Part shown: in pieces, positions 28,612 through 40,325 of the stretch | Layout: each line of letters starts with the position of its first letter | How positions within the stretch are numbered: position 1 is the first letter of the stretch | Assembly (NCBI RefSeq): GCF_000218565.1 | Contig: NC_015684.1 | Coordinates: 3,531,749 to 3,595,748, forward strand | Origin: Afipia carboxidovorans OM5 | GTDB taxonomy: Bacteria; Pseudomonadota; Alphaproteobacteria; Rhizobiales; Xanthobacteraceae | Direction: 5' to 3' | Length of the DNA: 64,000 nucleotides | Notes under the pieces: model-generated | The model's input: only the letters and a program-made list of their open reading frames with translations | What the model was told of the DNA's origin: nothing | Database searches by the model: none | Position numbers and translations under genes: made by a program

Positions 28612-28835
28612 ATCTGTCCCCCTGTCATCGGCATGACATGATCGACTGCGTCGCGCGCCTTCGCAAGCCCCATTTCACCTCACCAGGCTCTCACGGCTTC
28701 GTTAGGAAAAACCATAATGCCGCCTGAATTCCGTCCACCTCCCGCCGTTCGCAGGTGCGAGGGTTTCTGCATTGGTTGACCCGGTCCTTTCGGTACCGGA
28801 TTCCTCAGCCCCCAGCCCCCCGGGGTCGTCAGGAT

Positions 28836-28922
28836 CGGGTCTATTCTTCCTGGTGTTTCTTCCTCTCCGGCTGTCTCCAAACCGGAACCCGACTTAAGGG
28901 CCGTTCACACGGCCCTTTTTAT
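28836..28922 (+). ncRNA. Probable MmgR/suhB-family trans-acting sRNA
   Basis: A plus-strand element in the gap between two minus-strand genes, ending in a Rho-independent terminator. The core TTCCTGGTGTTTCTTCCTC followed by CTCCGG is a pyrimidine-rich stretch that matches my recollection of the suhB/MmgR (alpha-r8) sRNA family of Rhizobiales. CGGGT (28836-28840) can pair with ACCCG (28887-28891), and CCGG (28867-28870) with CCGG (28882-28885), leaving CUUCCUCU-type stretches unpaired and able to pair with Shine-Dalgarno sequences. No plus-strand protein gene precedes the terminator, which argues for an independent RNA gene. The 5' end is uncertain. In Sinorhizobium MmgR controls storage polymer accumulation; the role here is inferred. 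Confidence 0.6.
28896..28922 (+). terminator. Intrinsic terminator of the putative sRNA
   Basis: Stem AAGGGCCG / CGGCCCTT with loop TTCACA, followed on the plus strand by a T-rich tail (TTTTTATTT overlapping the stem end). On the minus strand the flank is only TTAAGTC, so the orientation is plus. Confidence 0.87.
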
Positions 28923-29007
28923 TTGCCCGCTGCACAAAGCAACGGGCCGGGCCGCAAGGCGGGACGATTCGGATGTGGAGAAGGGCTAAAAGCCAGTCGG
29001 TTCAAAA

Positions 29008-29844
29008 TCAGTTCGCGAGCGAGGTATAGGCCGCGCCAAGCATCGGGCCCGGTTTGTCGCGGCTGCCGTCCTGCACATAGGCGGCGACGGCATCGATCCC
29101 CTCGCGGGTGATGTTTTCGAGCGGAACCGACCAGGTGTTTGCCGCGCCGTCCCAGTCGCCGACCTTGAGCACGTTGCGGACCACGTTGTGATAGACGATC
29201 CGGTGCCCGCGATTTTCACCGCGGCCGATGGTGATCGGCACCTGCTTCGACACCGCGCAGATCCACACTTCGGCATGTCCGCTGGAAGCGGCCGCAGCCG
29301 CAACCGAGACGTCGAGATAGCCGTCCTTGCGCGTCAATTTCACCGGCACGCTCATGATGCCGCGCTCGCGTCGGCTGCGCTCCAGCGCGGCGTCGATGCC
29401 CTTGCGGTCGCTGCCGAGCACATGGGTCACGCCGTTCACGATCATCTGCGGCGTGTAGACGTCACGGTCGCCACGCATCGCGGAATAGGCTTTCTGGCGC
29501 GCGGAGAAACGCGAATCGGCGAGCGTGTCCTTCCAGCCGAGATAATCCCAGTAATCGATCGGCAGGCTCAACGCGACGAGCGAGGGGTCCTTCGCCAATT
29601 CGCCGAGCATCTTGTCGGCAGGCGGGCACGACGAGCATCCCTGCGAGGTGAACAATTCCACCACGGCGCGCGGGTCGGCGGCCGCAGGCCCGGCCGAGAT
29701 CACGACACCAAGCGCCGCCACCCACCCGAGAGAGGCAGGCGCGCGACGAGCGATCCTCGCGGCAGCGTCGTGAAACCATGCGGCGATGGACCCGACAGGT
29801 GTCACGTCACCCCTCAACAGAAACGGCCAAGCTGATGCAGGCAT
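29008..29844 (-). CDS. DUF1223 secreted thioredoxin-fold protein
   Basis: A 278-residue protein. A hydrophobic segment (LGWVAALGVVISAGPAAA, about 39-56) looks like a signal peptide with an extended N-region. It is followed by AVVELFTSQGCSSCPPADK, where C70-SS-C73 is a thioredoxin-like CxxC at the head of the DUF1223 domain. A third cysteine is in EVWICAVSK. The family is annotated as secreted and thiol-related, but its reaction is unknown. The frame starts 35 residues before the hydrophobic core, so the true start may be further in. It lies 81 bp downstream of acnA in the same direction. Confidence 0.87.
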   Translation of the reverse strand: MPASAWPFLLRGDVTPVGSIAAWFHDAAARIARRAPASLGWVAALGVVISAGPAAADPRAVVELFTSQGCSSCPPADKMLGELAKDPSLVALSLPIDYWDYLGWKDTLADSRFSARQKAYSAMRGDRDVYTPQMIVNGVTHVLGSDRKGIDAALERSRRERGIMSVPVKLTRKDGYLDVSVAAAAASSGHAEVWICAVSKQVPITIGRGENRGHRIVYHNVVRNVLKVGDWDGAANTWSVPLENITREGIDAVAAYVQDGSRDKPGPMLGAAYTSLAN

Positions 29845-29925
29845 GCCCCCTCATAGGCCGCCCGGCGCAATGCTCGCCACTCACGTCGCGGTGAGGTCCT
29901 TCACAGTTCGTTGTGCCCGACCCCA

Positions 29926-32646
<2,721 letters not shown>

Positions 32647-32865
32647 AGGCAGGTCCCGATCTGAAATAGGATGACATCACGCAAACCCGCACCGCCCCCA
32701 AGGCGGGGACTGCCGTATTGCACGGTCTAGCGTTGCGGGCTGCACCAAGCGGCGGCTTTATAGAATCTTTCCAGACAGCGCGCCACACGACAATGGTCTT
32801 TGCCTTATGCGGTTCTGTAATAGCGGCGCGTTCAACTTCTCATATATTGAAATGGATCATGCCTG

Positions 32866-33468
32866 ATGGGGCTTTCCGGCCATGACGTATCGTGCACCAG
32901 AGGGGGGCGCGCGATTTTTACCGGCGTCAGCTTTTATGTCGCAGCCGGCGAAGCGCTCGCAATTACCGGCGTCAACGGTGCAGGAAAATCCTCGCTGCTG
33001 CGCATGCTTGCAGGCCTGCTGCCGCTCGCAGGCGGGCGTATCCACTATGATGAGAGCGATGCGGAGCTGACGCTCGCCGAGCAGACGCACTATCTCGGCC
33101 ACCGCGATCCGTTCAAGCCGGCCTTGAGCGTGCACGAGAACCTGACGTTCTGGCAGCGGTACCTTGGCGCCGCTATCGCCGACATCGAACACTCCCTTAC
33201 CTTGACGGGGCTCGGCGCCATCGGCCATTTGCCCGCGGGCTTTCTCTCCGCGGGCCAGCGGCGGCGGCTTTCGATCGCACGCCTCATCGCCGTGAAGCGT
33301 CCGATCTGGCTGCTCGACGAGCCCGCGACCGCGCTCGACGCGGCGGGGCAAAAAGCATTCATCGGAATCATGCAATCGCATCTTGATGGAGGCGGGCTGA
33401 TCGTCGCCGCGACCCACGGTCCGCTCGGCATCGACGCGCGCGAATTGCGGCTTGGAGACCGCGCATGA
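32866..33468 (+). CDS. ccmA: Haem exporter ATPase CcmA
   Basis: A 200-residue ABC ATPase of cytochrome c maturation system I. Walker A is GVNGAGKSS, the signature is LSAGQRRRLSIARL and Walker B is WLLDEPATALD. The short length and the LGHRDPFKPALSVHENL segment are CcmA features. With CcmB it forms the CcmAB complex that drives release of holo-CcmE from CcmC. No strong ribosome site precedes the ATG. The stop overlaps the ccmB start (ATGA). Confidence 0.94.
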   Translation: MGLSGHDVSCTRGGRAIFTGVSFYVAAGEALAITGVNGAGKSSLLRMLAGLLPLAGGRIHYDESDAELTLAEQTHYLGHRDPFKPALSVHENLTFWQRYLGAAIADIEHSLTLTGLGAIGHLPAGFLSAGQRRRLSIARLIAVKRPIWLLDEPATALDAAGQKAFIGIMQSHLDGGGLIVAATHGPLGIDARELRLGDRA

Positions 33469-34133
33469 GCGCGTTCCTTGCTTTGATCCAGCGCGACCTG
33501 CGGATCTCGTGGCGGCTCGGCGGCGGCGGATTGCTCGGCGTGTTGTTCTTCCTGAGCGTCGTCGTGCTGATGCCGTTCGCACTCGGCCCCGACATTCCGC
33601 TTCTCAAGCGAATGGGGCCTGCCGTGCTGTGGCTCGGCGCCATGCTCGCGAGTCTTCTTACACTCGACCGGCTGTTCACCGCCGACCTCGAAGATGGCTC
33701 GCTCGACCTTCTTTTGATGAGCCCGATGCCGCTCGAGATGAGTTGCCTCGCCAAAGGCCTCGCGCACTGGTTCGCGACCGGGCTGCCGCTGATCGTGGCA
33801 ACGCCGGTGCTCGGCGTGCTGCTGAACCTCGAGCCCGAAACCTCGCTGTTCGTCGCGCTGACGCTGCTCGCAGGCACCCCGGCCCTGACCTTCACCGGCA
33901 TGATCGGTGCCGCCCTTGCCGTCACCATGCGCCGTGGCGGCCTGCTGCTGCCGGTTCTGGTGCTGCCTTTGTCGATCCCGGTGCTGATTTTCGGCGTCGC
34001 CGCCTCCAACGCCGCGGTCACGGAACAGGGCCTGTTCGGCGCCCCCTTCTCCATCCTCTGTGCGCTGACGCTCGCAGGTTTCATCATCGGCCCGCTTGCG
34101 GCCGCCGCCAGCCTCCGGCAGGGGCTCGATTAA
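33465..34133 (+). CDS. ccmB: Haem exporter permease CcmB
   Basis: A 222-residue membrane protein with six predicted helices. FLALIQRDLRISWRLGGGGL at the start and the LEDGSLDLLLMSPMPLEM segment between helices 2 and 3 are CcmB signatures. It partners CcmA in the inner membrane. It overlaps ccmA by 4 nt and is followed by ccmC after about 100 bp. Confidence 0.95.
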   Translation: MSAFLALIQRDLRISWRLGGGGLLGVLFFLSVVVLMPFALGPDIPLLKRMGPAVLWLGAMLASLLTLDRLFTADLEDGSLDLLLMSPMPLEMSCLAKGLAHWFATGLPLIVATPVLGVLLNLEPETSLFVALTLLAGTPALTFTGMIGAALAVTMRRGGLLLPVLVLPLSIPVLIFGVAASNAAVTEQGLFGAPFSILCALTLAGFIIGPLAAAASLRQGLD

Positions 34134-34230
34134 ACCGGCTGGATTAAGCGCGCTGGACCGAAAAACGCCGCTCCCGCCATGACAGGCCGCATTGCACCGT
34201 TACCGCCGCACCGCTAAAAAGCCCCCCGCC

Positions 34231-34962
34231 ATGTTGTTCGCCCGGCTCGCCAACCCCTCGCGCTTTCTCAGCTTCACCGCCCGCATCCTGCCCTGGCTTG
34301 CGGTGGCGACCGCCGTGCTGATGGTGCTTGGCCTCTACCTCTCATGGACCGCGCCGGACGACTACCAGCAGGGCGCGACCGTGAAGATCATGTTCATTCA
34401 CGTGCCCAATGCCTGGCTGTCGATGTTCGTGTGGATGGTGATGAGTGTATCCGCACTCGGCACGCTGGTGTGGAAACACCCGCTGGCCGACGTCGCCGCG
34501 AAAGCCGCCGCGCCGATCGGCGCGTCCTTCACTTTCCTCGCGCTCGCGACCGGCTCGCTCTGGGGCCGGCCGATGTGGGGCACCTATTGGCAATGGGACG
34601 CGCGGCTGACCTCGGTGCTGATCCTGTTCCTGATGTATCTCAGCCTGATCGCGCTATGGCGCGCGGTGGAGGACCCCACCCGTGCCGCGCGCGCGGCGGC
34701 GGTGCTCACGCTCGTCGGCGCGATCAACATTCCGATCATCAAATTCTCGGTGGAGTGGTGGAACACGCTGCACCAGGGCAACTCGGTCTTCCGCATGGAT
34801 GGACCGACGCTCGACCGCGCGTTTCTGCTACCGCTGTTCACCATGGCGATCGCGTTCACGCTTCTGTTCATCACGCTGCATCTCGCCGCCATGCGCAACG
34901 AGATCCTGCGGCGGCGGGTGCGCACTCTGCTTCTGATGCAAGCCAGCGGACGCGCAGCATGA
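34231..34962 (+). CDS. ccmC: Haem-handling protein CcmC
   Basis: A 243-residue protein with six membrane helices. It carries the tryptophan-rich periplasmic motif (WGRPMWGTYWQWDARLTS) and two flanking histidine-containing segments (KIMFIHVPNAW and NTLHQGNSV) that bind haem before transfer to CcmE. The frame is open from a TTG at 34192, but the ATG at 34231 gives the family N-terminus. The stop overlaps the ccmD start by ATGA. Confidence 0.96.
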   Translation: MLFARLANPSRFLSFTARILPWLAVATAVLMVLGLYLSWTAPDDYQQGATVKIMFIHVPNAWLSMFVWMVMSVSALGTLVWKHPLADVAAKAAAPIGASFTFLALATGSLWGRPMWGTYWQWDARLTSVLILFLMYLSLIALWRAVEDPTRAARAAAVLTLVGAINIPIIKFSVEWWNTLHQGNSVFRMDGPTLDRAFLLPLFTMAIAFTLLFITLHLAAMRNEILRRRVRTLLLMQASGRAA

Positions 34963-35156
34963 GCGCGCTCGGCCCCTACACAGTTTTCATCACCACATCC
35001 TATGCGCTTGTCGCGCTGGTGGTTGGCGGGCTGATCGCCGCTGTGATGATCGATTATCGTCGCCAGCAAGCCGAGCTGCGGCGCCTGGAAGCAAGCGGCG
35101 TGACGCGGCGATCCGGCAAGACCGCCGCCGACAAGACGGCATCCGAGTCATTATGA
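34959..35156 (+). CDS. ccmD: Cytochrome c maturation protein CcmD
   Basis: A small 65-residue protein, too short and nested for default gene finding. It has a single membrane helix (YALVALVVGGLIAAVMIDY, about 15-33) followed by a basic cytoplasmic tail beginning RRQQAELRRLEASGV, the classic CcmD layout. CcmD helps release holo-CcmE from CcmC. It overlaps ccmC by 4 nt and ccmG by 4 nt, so the four genes are tightly coupled. Confidence 0.92.
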   Translation: MSALGPYTVFITTSYALVALVVGGLIAAVMIDYRRQQAELRRLEASGVTRRSGKTAADKTASESL

Positions 35157-35740
35157 CATCCGATCAACCGCAATCCCGCCCGCGGCGCTGGCTTCTTGCT
35201 CTGCCGCTTCTCGTTTTTGCAGGGCTTGCGGCACTGTTCTGGTTCCGACTCGGCGACACCGACGTTTCCCGCATTCCCTCTGCGCTGATCGGCCGCCCTG
35301 CACCCGACAAGGTGCTGCCGCCGGTCGCCGATCTCGTGCACGACGGCAAAGCCGTTCCGGGCCTCGATCCGGCGATCTTCAAAAATCAGGTGACGGTCGT
35401 GAACGTGTGGGCCTCATGGTGCGTGCCCTGCCACGACGAAGCGCCGCTCCTGTTGCAGCTCGCGCAGGACAAGCGGATTCAAGTGGTCGGCATCAACTAC
35501 AAGGATGCCCCCGAGAATGCGCGGCGCTTCCTCGGCCGCTACGGCAACCCGTTTGTCGCCGTCGGCACCGACGCAAGCGGTCGCACGGCCATCGACTGGG
35601 GCGTCTACGGCGTGCCGGAAACATTCGTGATTGATCGCAAGGGGGCCATCGCCTTCAAGCTGATCGGACCGATCACGCCCGACAATTTCGACCGCGTGCT
35701 GAAGCGCGAGATCGACAAGGCGCTGCAGTCGGGCAGCTAG
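35153..35740 (+). CDS. ccmG: Thiol:disulfide oxidoreductase CcmG/DsbE
   Basis: A 195-residue membrane-anchored thioredoxin-like protein. The N-terminal anchor (WLLALPLLVFAGLAALFWF, about 13-31) is followed by a periplasmic domain with the active site W89-C90-VP-C93 and the downstream GVYGVPETFVIDRKG loop containing the cis-proline. It reduces apocytochrome c cysteines for haem ligation. It is the last gene of the ccm operon; ccmE, F and H are not in the window. Confidence 0.95.
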   Translation: MTSDQPQSRPRRWLLALPLLVFAGLAALFWFRLGDTDVSRIPSALIGRPAPDKVLPPVADLVHDGKAVPGLDPAIFKNQVTVVNVWASWCVPCHDEAPLLLQLAQDKRIQVVGINYKDAPENARRFLGRYGNPFVAVGTDASGRTAIDWGVYGVPETFVIDRKGAIAFKLIGPITPDNFDRVLKREIDKALQSGS

Positions 35741-35776
35741 ACTTTCTCCGCTCACTTTGCCTGAAAACGCCTCGAG

Positions 35777-35798
35777 GCCCTCACGCGCAGGGCTTTTC
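35777..35798 (+). terminator. Probable terminator downstream of ccmG
   Basis: Stem GCCCT (35777-35781) / AGGGC (35789-35793) followed by TTTTCC. It is short but correctly placed about 36 nt after the ccmG stop. Confidence 0.5.
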
Positions 35799-35945
35799 CG
35801 AGGCCGGAAAGCGCTTCCTCACATTGACGAAGCCTTCCAAATTGCCTTAAGGAGACGCACCGCCAGCGACCCTTGGGCAATCGCCGCCTGCAAAGTCGGC
35901 CGTTCTCTCCCGGAGAGATTTATTACTCAAGGAAATCAATGGCTT

Positions 35946-36035
35946 GGAGAGGTGGCAGAGTGGTCGAATGCACCGCACTCGAAATGCGGCATAGGTGCAA
36001 GCCTATCGGGGGTTCGAATCCCTCCCTCTCCGCCA
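35946..36035 (+). tRNA. tRNA-Ser(CGA), CCA encoded
   Basis: A complete class II tRNA. The acceptor stem GGAGAGG (35946-35952) pairs with CCTCTCC (36025-36031), followed by discriminator G and encoded CCA. The anticodon stem CCGCA/TGCGG encloses the loop CTCGAAA, giving anticodon CGA. A long variable arm (ATAGGTGCAAGCCTAT) is typical of serine tRNAs, and the T arm carries GGTTCGAATCC. The body is 87 nt, or 90 nt with CCA. It decodes UCG. An accessory-looking region begins just downstream. Confidence 0.98.
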
Positions 36036-36126
36036 GATAGCAATCAGATTGCAAACAAGCGGAATTTCTCCAGCCAACGTCCTGTAAGGCACGCACCAGT
36101 ATTAATCGCTGACGCAACTGCCCCAC

Positions 36127-37173
36127 TCAGTCGGTCGGTGACAGGAAATCCCTGATCTCGTCGTCCGATAAATCGATGCGGTAGAAATCCTTGTAGAAGG
36201 CGCGGGTTTCCGCGGCCATGTCGATATCGGCGAAAGCATCCGGATAAAGCAGCTTCGCCACCCAGAGGAATTGCAGCGCCTCCTCCGAGGTCTCGCGGCA
36301 CCACCAGAACATGCCGCGCGGATTGACGTGGACACGCCCGTCGCGCACGGCCTTGATCATGCTCCATTGCGGGCTGTTGCGGATCGTTTCGACATCGCGC
36401 GCACGCATGGCGATGATCACATCCGGATTGCTCGCCACGACATTTTCCAGAATCGCCGTACCGGACGCATTCGGCCGACCCTGAAACCAGTTTTCGGCCA
36501 CGTTGATCGCGCCGCCGAGATCCATCCAATCCTGATTGAGCGATGGGCGGCCGGAGGTGGTCAACGGCGCGCCGGAGGCGAGATACACTTTCAGCCGCTT
36601 CCCTTCGGGTATTTTCTCCAGCCGTTCGCGCACGCGGCGACGGTTATTCTCGAAATAGTCAGCATAGCGCTTGGCGATGTCGTGCGCCTCACCGCCAAAA
36701 ATCTCGCCGGTGATCAGCGTGCGCTCGACGATGGCGTCGATCGAATTGGCGCGGAAGGCGGCAACGGCAATCCCGGCCTGAGCCAGTTGTTCCTTTTTCG
36801 CCGGCGGCAGCATGTCTGTCACGAACAGGACATCGGGCCGCAGCGCCATCATCTCCTCGACGTTGACACCCGCGGAGCCTCCCGTTCCTGCCAGCGAAGC
36901 ATTGACGATGCTCGGAACGAATTTGCGGAACACCGGCATCGATCGCGCGATGCGCGTGGTGGCCACGATCCGGTCGCCATATCCCAGCATGGCAATGACC
37001 GCGTTGTGCGCTTCCCACGTGGTCGCTACCCGCGTCACCGTCTGTGGCAGGCTGAGGTGGCGGTCGCCGTAATAAACGACATCCCGCCGGGGCGCGTTCT
37101 GGTCCGCCGTTGCGGGCGCAACAGCCAGCACGCAGAAGCCGAGCAGAACAATCAGCGTGGTCCGGATACGCAT
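36127..37173 (-). CDS. ABC transporter periplasmic binding protein (FecB/BtuF type)
   Basis: A 348-residue secreted protein with a signal peptide cleaved near residue 23 (LIVLLGFCVLAVAPATA). It has two class III binding-protein lobes: N-terminal VTRVATTWEAHNAVIAMLGYGDRIV with the conserved VEEMMALRPDVLFVTD strand, and a C-terminal lobe with VVASNPDVIIAMRA and DGRVHVNPRGMFWWCRE. This pattern is that of iron-siderophore, haem or cobalamin binding proteins; the ligand cannot be told. It is the last gene of the minus-strand unit receptor - methyltransferase - binding protein, 27 nt after the methyltransferase. Confidence 0.88.
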   Translation of the reverse strand: MRIRTTLIVLLGFCVLAVAPATADQNAPRRDVVYYGDRHLSLPQTVTRVATTWEAHNAVIAMLGYGDRIVATTRIARSMPVFRKFVPSIVNASLAGTGGSAGVNVEEMMALRPDVLFVTDMLPPAKKEQLAQAGIAVAAFRANSIDAIVERTLITGEIFGGEAHDIAKRYADYFENNRRRVRERLEKIPEGKRLKVYLASGAPLTTSGRPSLNQDWMDLGGAINVAENWFQGRPNASGTAILENVVASNPDVIIAMRARDVETIRNSPQWSMIKAVRDGRVHVNPRGMFWWCRETSEEALQFLWVAKLLYPDAFADIDMAAETRAFYKDFYRIDLSDDEIRDFLSPTD

Positions 37174-37200
37174 GGATATTCTCCCGCTACGAAAGAGTGC

Positions 37201-38043
37201 TCATCTCGCGGATGGGCCGGCATCCGGCAGGCGAGGATCCTTCTTCCACCAGACAACGACCGTGCGTGTTTCCATCCGCAAATGAAGCCCGTTCGCGTTC
37301 TGCGTCAGATACGGGCCGATATTCCTGCGGAAACGATCGATGCGATCCGGCGGAATGGCGAGCCAGGCGAAGTGCGCGAGCAATTCGTCCCAGTCGCGCC
37401 AGCTTGCCGAGAAGCCATCCGGCAGATAGCCGACATTGGCCTCGATCCCCATGTCGATAAGGCGATTGAACACCAGCGCGTGGCCTGCCATCGCCGGGCG
37501 ATAGCCGCCACTGCCGCGCGGCGGCTCGGGTTCGATCCCGGTCACCAGCTCATCGTGGAAGCTCTTGAGGCTCGGCCCGCAGAACGTCATCACGAACACA
37601 TATTTCCGGGCGAGCGCGTCGAGCTTTCTCAAATCCCGCATCGCCGGTGAGCGCGAGGCGACCACGATGTCGTGCAGAGGCACGTTCTCGCCCGGCACGA
37701 CATCATGCCACGACAAGTGAAGCGGATGGACGTTGCGAAGGCCGCGCGCCGCGACATTCGCCTTAAGGTGATCCAGCATCTCGCGCGAGACATCGATGGC
37801 GGTGACCGAGCCCGCCCGCTGCGCGGCCTGCAGCGTGATCCGTCCCGGCCCGGCGCCGATATCGGCGACGGTGTCCTCGGGGCCGATCTTCATCGCCTCG
37901 ATCTGCAGGCGGGTGTACTCCGCCTGCAGCGCAGCGTAGCCGTTATATCGCGCGGCGAACGCATCCCACATCGCCGGCTGCGACATCGCAAGCGATGTCG
38001 ACAGCGCGGCGAGCAGATTCCAATCGATCAGGCCGTTCGCCAT
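37201..38043 (-). CDS. SAM-dependent methyltransferase in a metal-chelate uptake operon
   Basis: A 280-residue class I methyltransferase. Motif I is TVADIGAGPGRIT (58-70), followed by VTAIDVSREMLDHL (motif II) and DIVVASRSP (motif IV region). The N-terminal MWDAFAARYNGYAALQAEY helix is typical of small-molecule methyltransferases. There is no signal peptide, so it acts in the cytoplasm. It sits 8 nt after the TonB-dependent receptor gene and 27 nt before the binding-protein gene, so it is an integral part of the uptake operon. A role in modifying the imported chelate or its ligand is an inference. Confidence 0.83.
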   Translation of the reverse strand: MANGLIDWNLLAALSTSLAMSQPAMWDAFAARYNGYAALQAEYTRLQIEAMKIGPEDTVADIGAGPGRITLQAAQRAGSVTAIDVSREMLDHLKANVAARGLRNVHPLHLSWHDVVPGENVPLHDIVVASRSPAMRDLRKLDALARKYVFVMTFCGPSLKSFHDELVTGIEPEPPRGSGGYRPAMAGHALVFNRLIDMGIEANVGYLPDGFSASWRDWDELLAHFAWLAIPPDRIDRFRRNIGPYLTQNANGLHLRMETRTVVVWWKKDPRLPDAGPSAR

Positions 38044-38051
38044 AACCCAAC

Positions 38052-40325
38052 TCAGAACGTGACCGACGCCGATACCCTCACTTCGCGCGGCGCGCCGAGG
38101 AAGGCGGTGTTCGATCCGACCACGCCATTGATGCTGCCCGGGAAGATCGACAGCCAGTAGCGCTCGTTGGTGATGTTGTTGGCGAGCACACGGAACGTCG
38201 CGGTGTTCTTGTCCGGCAGCACCATGGTGTAGCGCACACCGAGGTCGATGGTGGTGAAGCCCTTGACCATGAACGAGTTGATGTTGTTGCCTGCACGCTC
38301 GCCGGTGTAGTGCACGTTGGCGCTGAAAACGAGGCCGGGGAAACGCTCGACAAGATACTCCATCAGAATATTTGCCTGCGTATCGGGAACGCCGACGACC
38401 TTGGTGTTGCTGGTTGCCGGAACGCCGGTGTCCTTCAGCCGGGGATCGAGCAGCGTCAGGCCGCCATAGACGTTGAAGTTGCGGAACACTTCACCGTAGA
38501 GGCCGAACTCGAGACCCTTGTTCTCCTGCATGCCCTGAACTTTGTAGACATTATCGGTATCGGTGAAGGCGAACGGACGCTCGAGCTGGAACGCGGCAAA
38601 GGTCGCATTCACCTTGCCGAAGTTTGCCTTGACGCCAGCTTCAATCTGCTTGCTGCGATAGGGCGCGAGGGTTGTGCCCTCGTTGGCCGCGCCAGTTGGC
38701 GCGGAGCCGCCCTGTTCGAGGCTGTTGGCATAGGCGACATAGGTCGTGATGTTCGACACCGGCTTGAACATCACCGCCACTGTCGGGCTGAAGCCTTCCG
38801 CCGCATAGCCGGGCCGGGATGCACCGGTCGCGGTGTAGTTCTTGGTTTCAATCCAGTTATAGCTGCCGACCAGCATCGCCGACCAATACGGATTGAAGGT
38901 GATGGTGTCGCCGAAAATCGCGACCTGCTGAGAGTTGCTCGACCCCTTGTAGCGCAAGCCGTCCTGCACGAGACCAACCGGGGCCGGCCACTGGACAGGA
39001 TTGGCTATATTGCTGTTGCCGAAATTGATGGTCGACGATGAATTCACCGCCGAATAGATGTCCCAAGTATAACCTGTCGTTCCGATCACCAGCTCATGCT
39101 TGATGCCGCCGGTATACACCGTGCCGTTCAAGTTCGCCGTATTGCTGAGCACCTCGAAACGACCCGCCGCGGTCGAAGGCGACATGGACGTTCTGTAGTT
39201 TCCGGCATTGTCGAGCATCGTATTGGTAACCGACTGAAACATGCGGTCGGCAGTCTGATGCAGCATGCCGCCCGTGAAGCTCCAGTTCTCGTTGAACTCG
39301 TGCTTGATGCGGCCGCTGTAGGTCGTGGTCTCCAGTTCGGAGCCGCCGAAGACCTGGCCATAGCCGGGGCGCGTGGGATCCGGGGCATCCGGCAGACGAA
39401 TGGTGTTGCCGTAGCCAAAGCCGGCCGGGAAGCCGTACTTCTTGAAATTGTAGTGGCTGGCATTGAGCTCGATCACCGTCTTGTCGGAGAGATGCAGATC
39501 GAACGCGCCGGAAACGAGATCGCGATCGAGCGTGCTGCCCTTGACGTAACCGTCGCCCTTCTCCTTGAGCAGGTTGACGCGGTAGCCGAAGTTCTTGGCC
39601 GCGCCGACATGCCCGCCGAAGTCACCATGCGCCATCAGCGTCGAATCGTTCATCCAGCTTCCGGTGATGCGATTGAAGAACGTATCGGTCGGCCGCTTCT
39701 GGATGAAATTGAACATGCCGGCCGGGCTCGCGGGACCGTAGAACGCGCCGGTCAATCCGCTGATAACCTCAAGACGCTCGATCATCTCGATCGGCTGAGA
39801 GGTCGTGGCAACGATGTTCATGCCGTCGAGATGGCTGTTGGAGACGACGTTGCCCTGCATGCCGCGGGTTTGCGGACGGCCGACATCGGGGCCGCCGCGC
39901 GCTTCCATTTGCGCGGACGGAATGTACTTCAGAAGATCCGGCAGGCTGGTGGCGCCGCGATTTTCGATGAAGGTCCTGTCCAGCACATTAATCGCCAGAG
40001 GCGTATCGAGCAGCGCGCGCCGCTTCAGCGGGCCGACTTCCGCGCTCTTCGGGGTGAATCCGCTGGGGCCGGAATCATCGCCGGCATAAGGCTGCGACGC
40101 TGCCGTCTGCTGCGATGACGGCTCCTGCGGCGCGGTCTGACGCGCGCTCCGCGTTGCGCGCCGAGGTCCGCGTGCACTGCGCGTCGTATTCTGCCGCTGT
40201 GTGGTGGCTTTCGGCTTCTCCTGGGTGACGGTCACTGTCGGAAGCTCGCGCGCATCCTGCGCCAAGGCCAACGTACCACACGACGCACTCCCGAGCAGGA
40301 TGCCGACAAACAGAGTCCTCTTCAC
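38052..40325 (-). CDS. TonB-dependent siderophore receptor
   Basis: A 757-residue outer membrane receptor. The signal peptide is VKRTLFVGILLGSASCGTLA with cleavage at LALAQD. A Thr/Gln/Arg-rich region with LPTVTVTQEK (possible TonB box) precedes the plug domain: RALLDTPLAINVLDRTFIEN, then SLPDLLKYIPSAQME, RPQTRGMQGN and EVISGLTGAFYGP. The 22-strand barrel ends in VRVSASVTF with the terminal phenylalanine. The RGAT and LDGMNI features match siderophore receptors (FhuA/FpvA type). The start is a GTG at 40325 with GGGGG 8-12 nt upstream; the frame is open further upstream without a signal sequence. It is the first gene of its operon. Confidence 0.9.
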   Translation of the reverse strand: MKRTLFVGILLGSASCGTLALAQDARELPTVTVTQEKPKATTQRQNTTRSARGPRRATRSARQTAPQEPSSQQTAASQPYAGDDSGPSGFTPKSAEVGPLKRRALLDTPLAINVLDRTFIENRGATSLPDLLKYIPSAQMEARGGPDVGRPQTRGMQGNVVSNSHLDGMNIVATTSQPIEMIERLEVISGLTGAFYGPASPAGMFNFIQKRPTDTFFNRITGSWMNDSTLMAHGDFGGHVGAAKNFGYRVNLLKEKGDGYVKGSTLDRDLVSGAFDLHLSDKTVIELNASHYNFKKYGFPAGFGYGNTIRLPDAPDPTRPGYGQVFGGSELETTTYSGRIKHEFNENWSFTGGMLHQTADRMFQSVTNTMLDNAGNYRTSMSPSTAAGRFEVLSNTANLNGTVYTGGIKHELVIGTTGYTWDIYSAVNSSSTINFGNSNIANPVQWPAPVGLVQDGLRYKGSSNSQQVAIFGDTITFNPYWSAMLVGSYNWIETKNYTATGASRPGYAAEGFSPTVAVMFKPVSNITTYVAYANSLEQGGSAPTGAANEGTTLAPYRSKQIEAGVKANFGKVNATFAAFQLERPFAFTDTDNVYKVQGMQENKGLEFGLYGEVFRNFNVYGGLTLLDPRLKDTGVPATSNTKVVGVPDTQANILMEYLVERFPGLVFSANVHYTGERAGNNINSFMVKGFTTIDLGVRYTMVLPDKNTATFRVLANNITNERYWLSIFPGSINGVVGSNTAFLGAPREVRVSASVTF

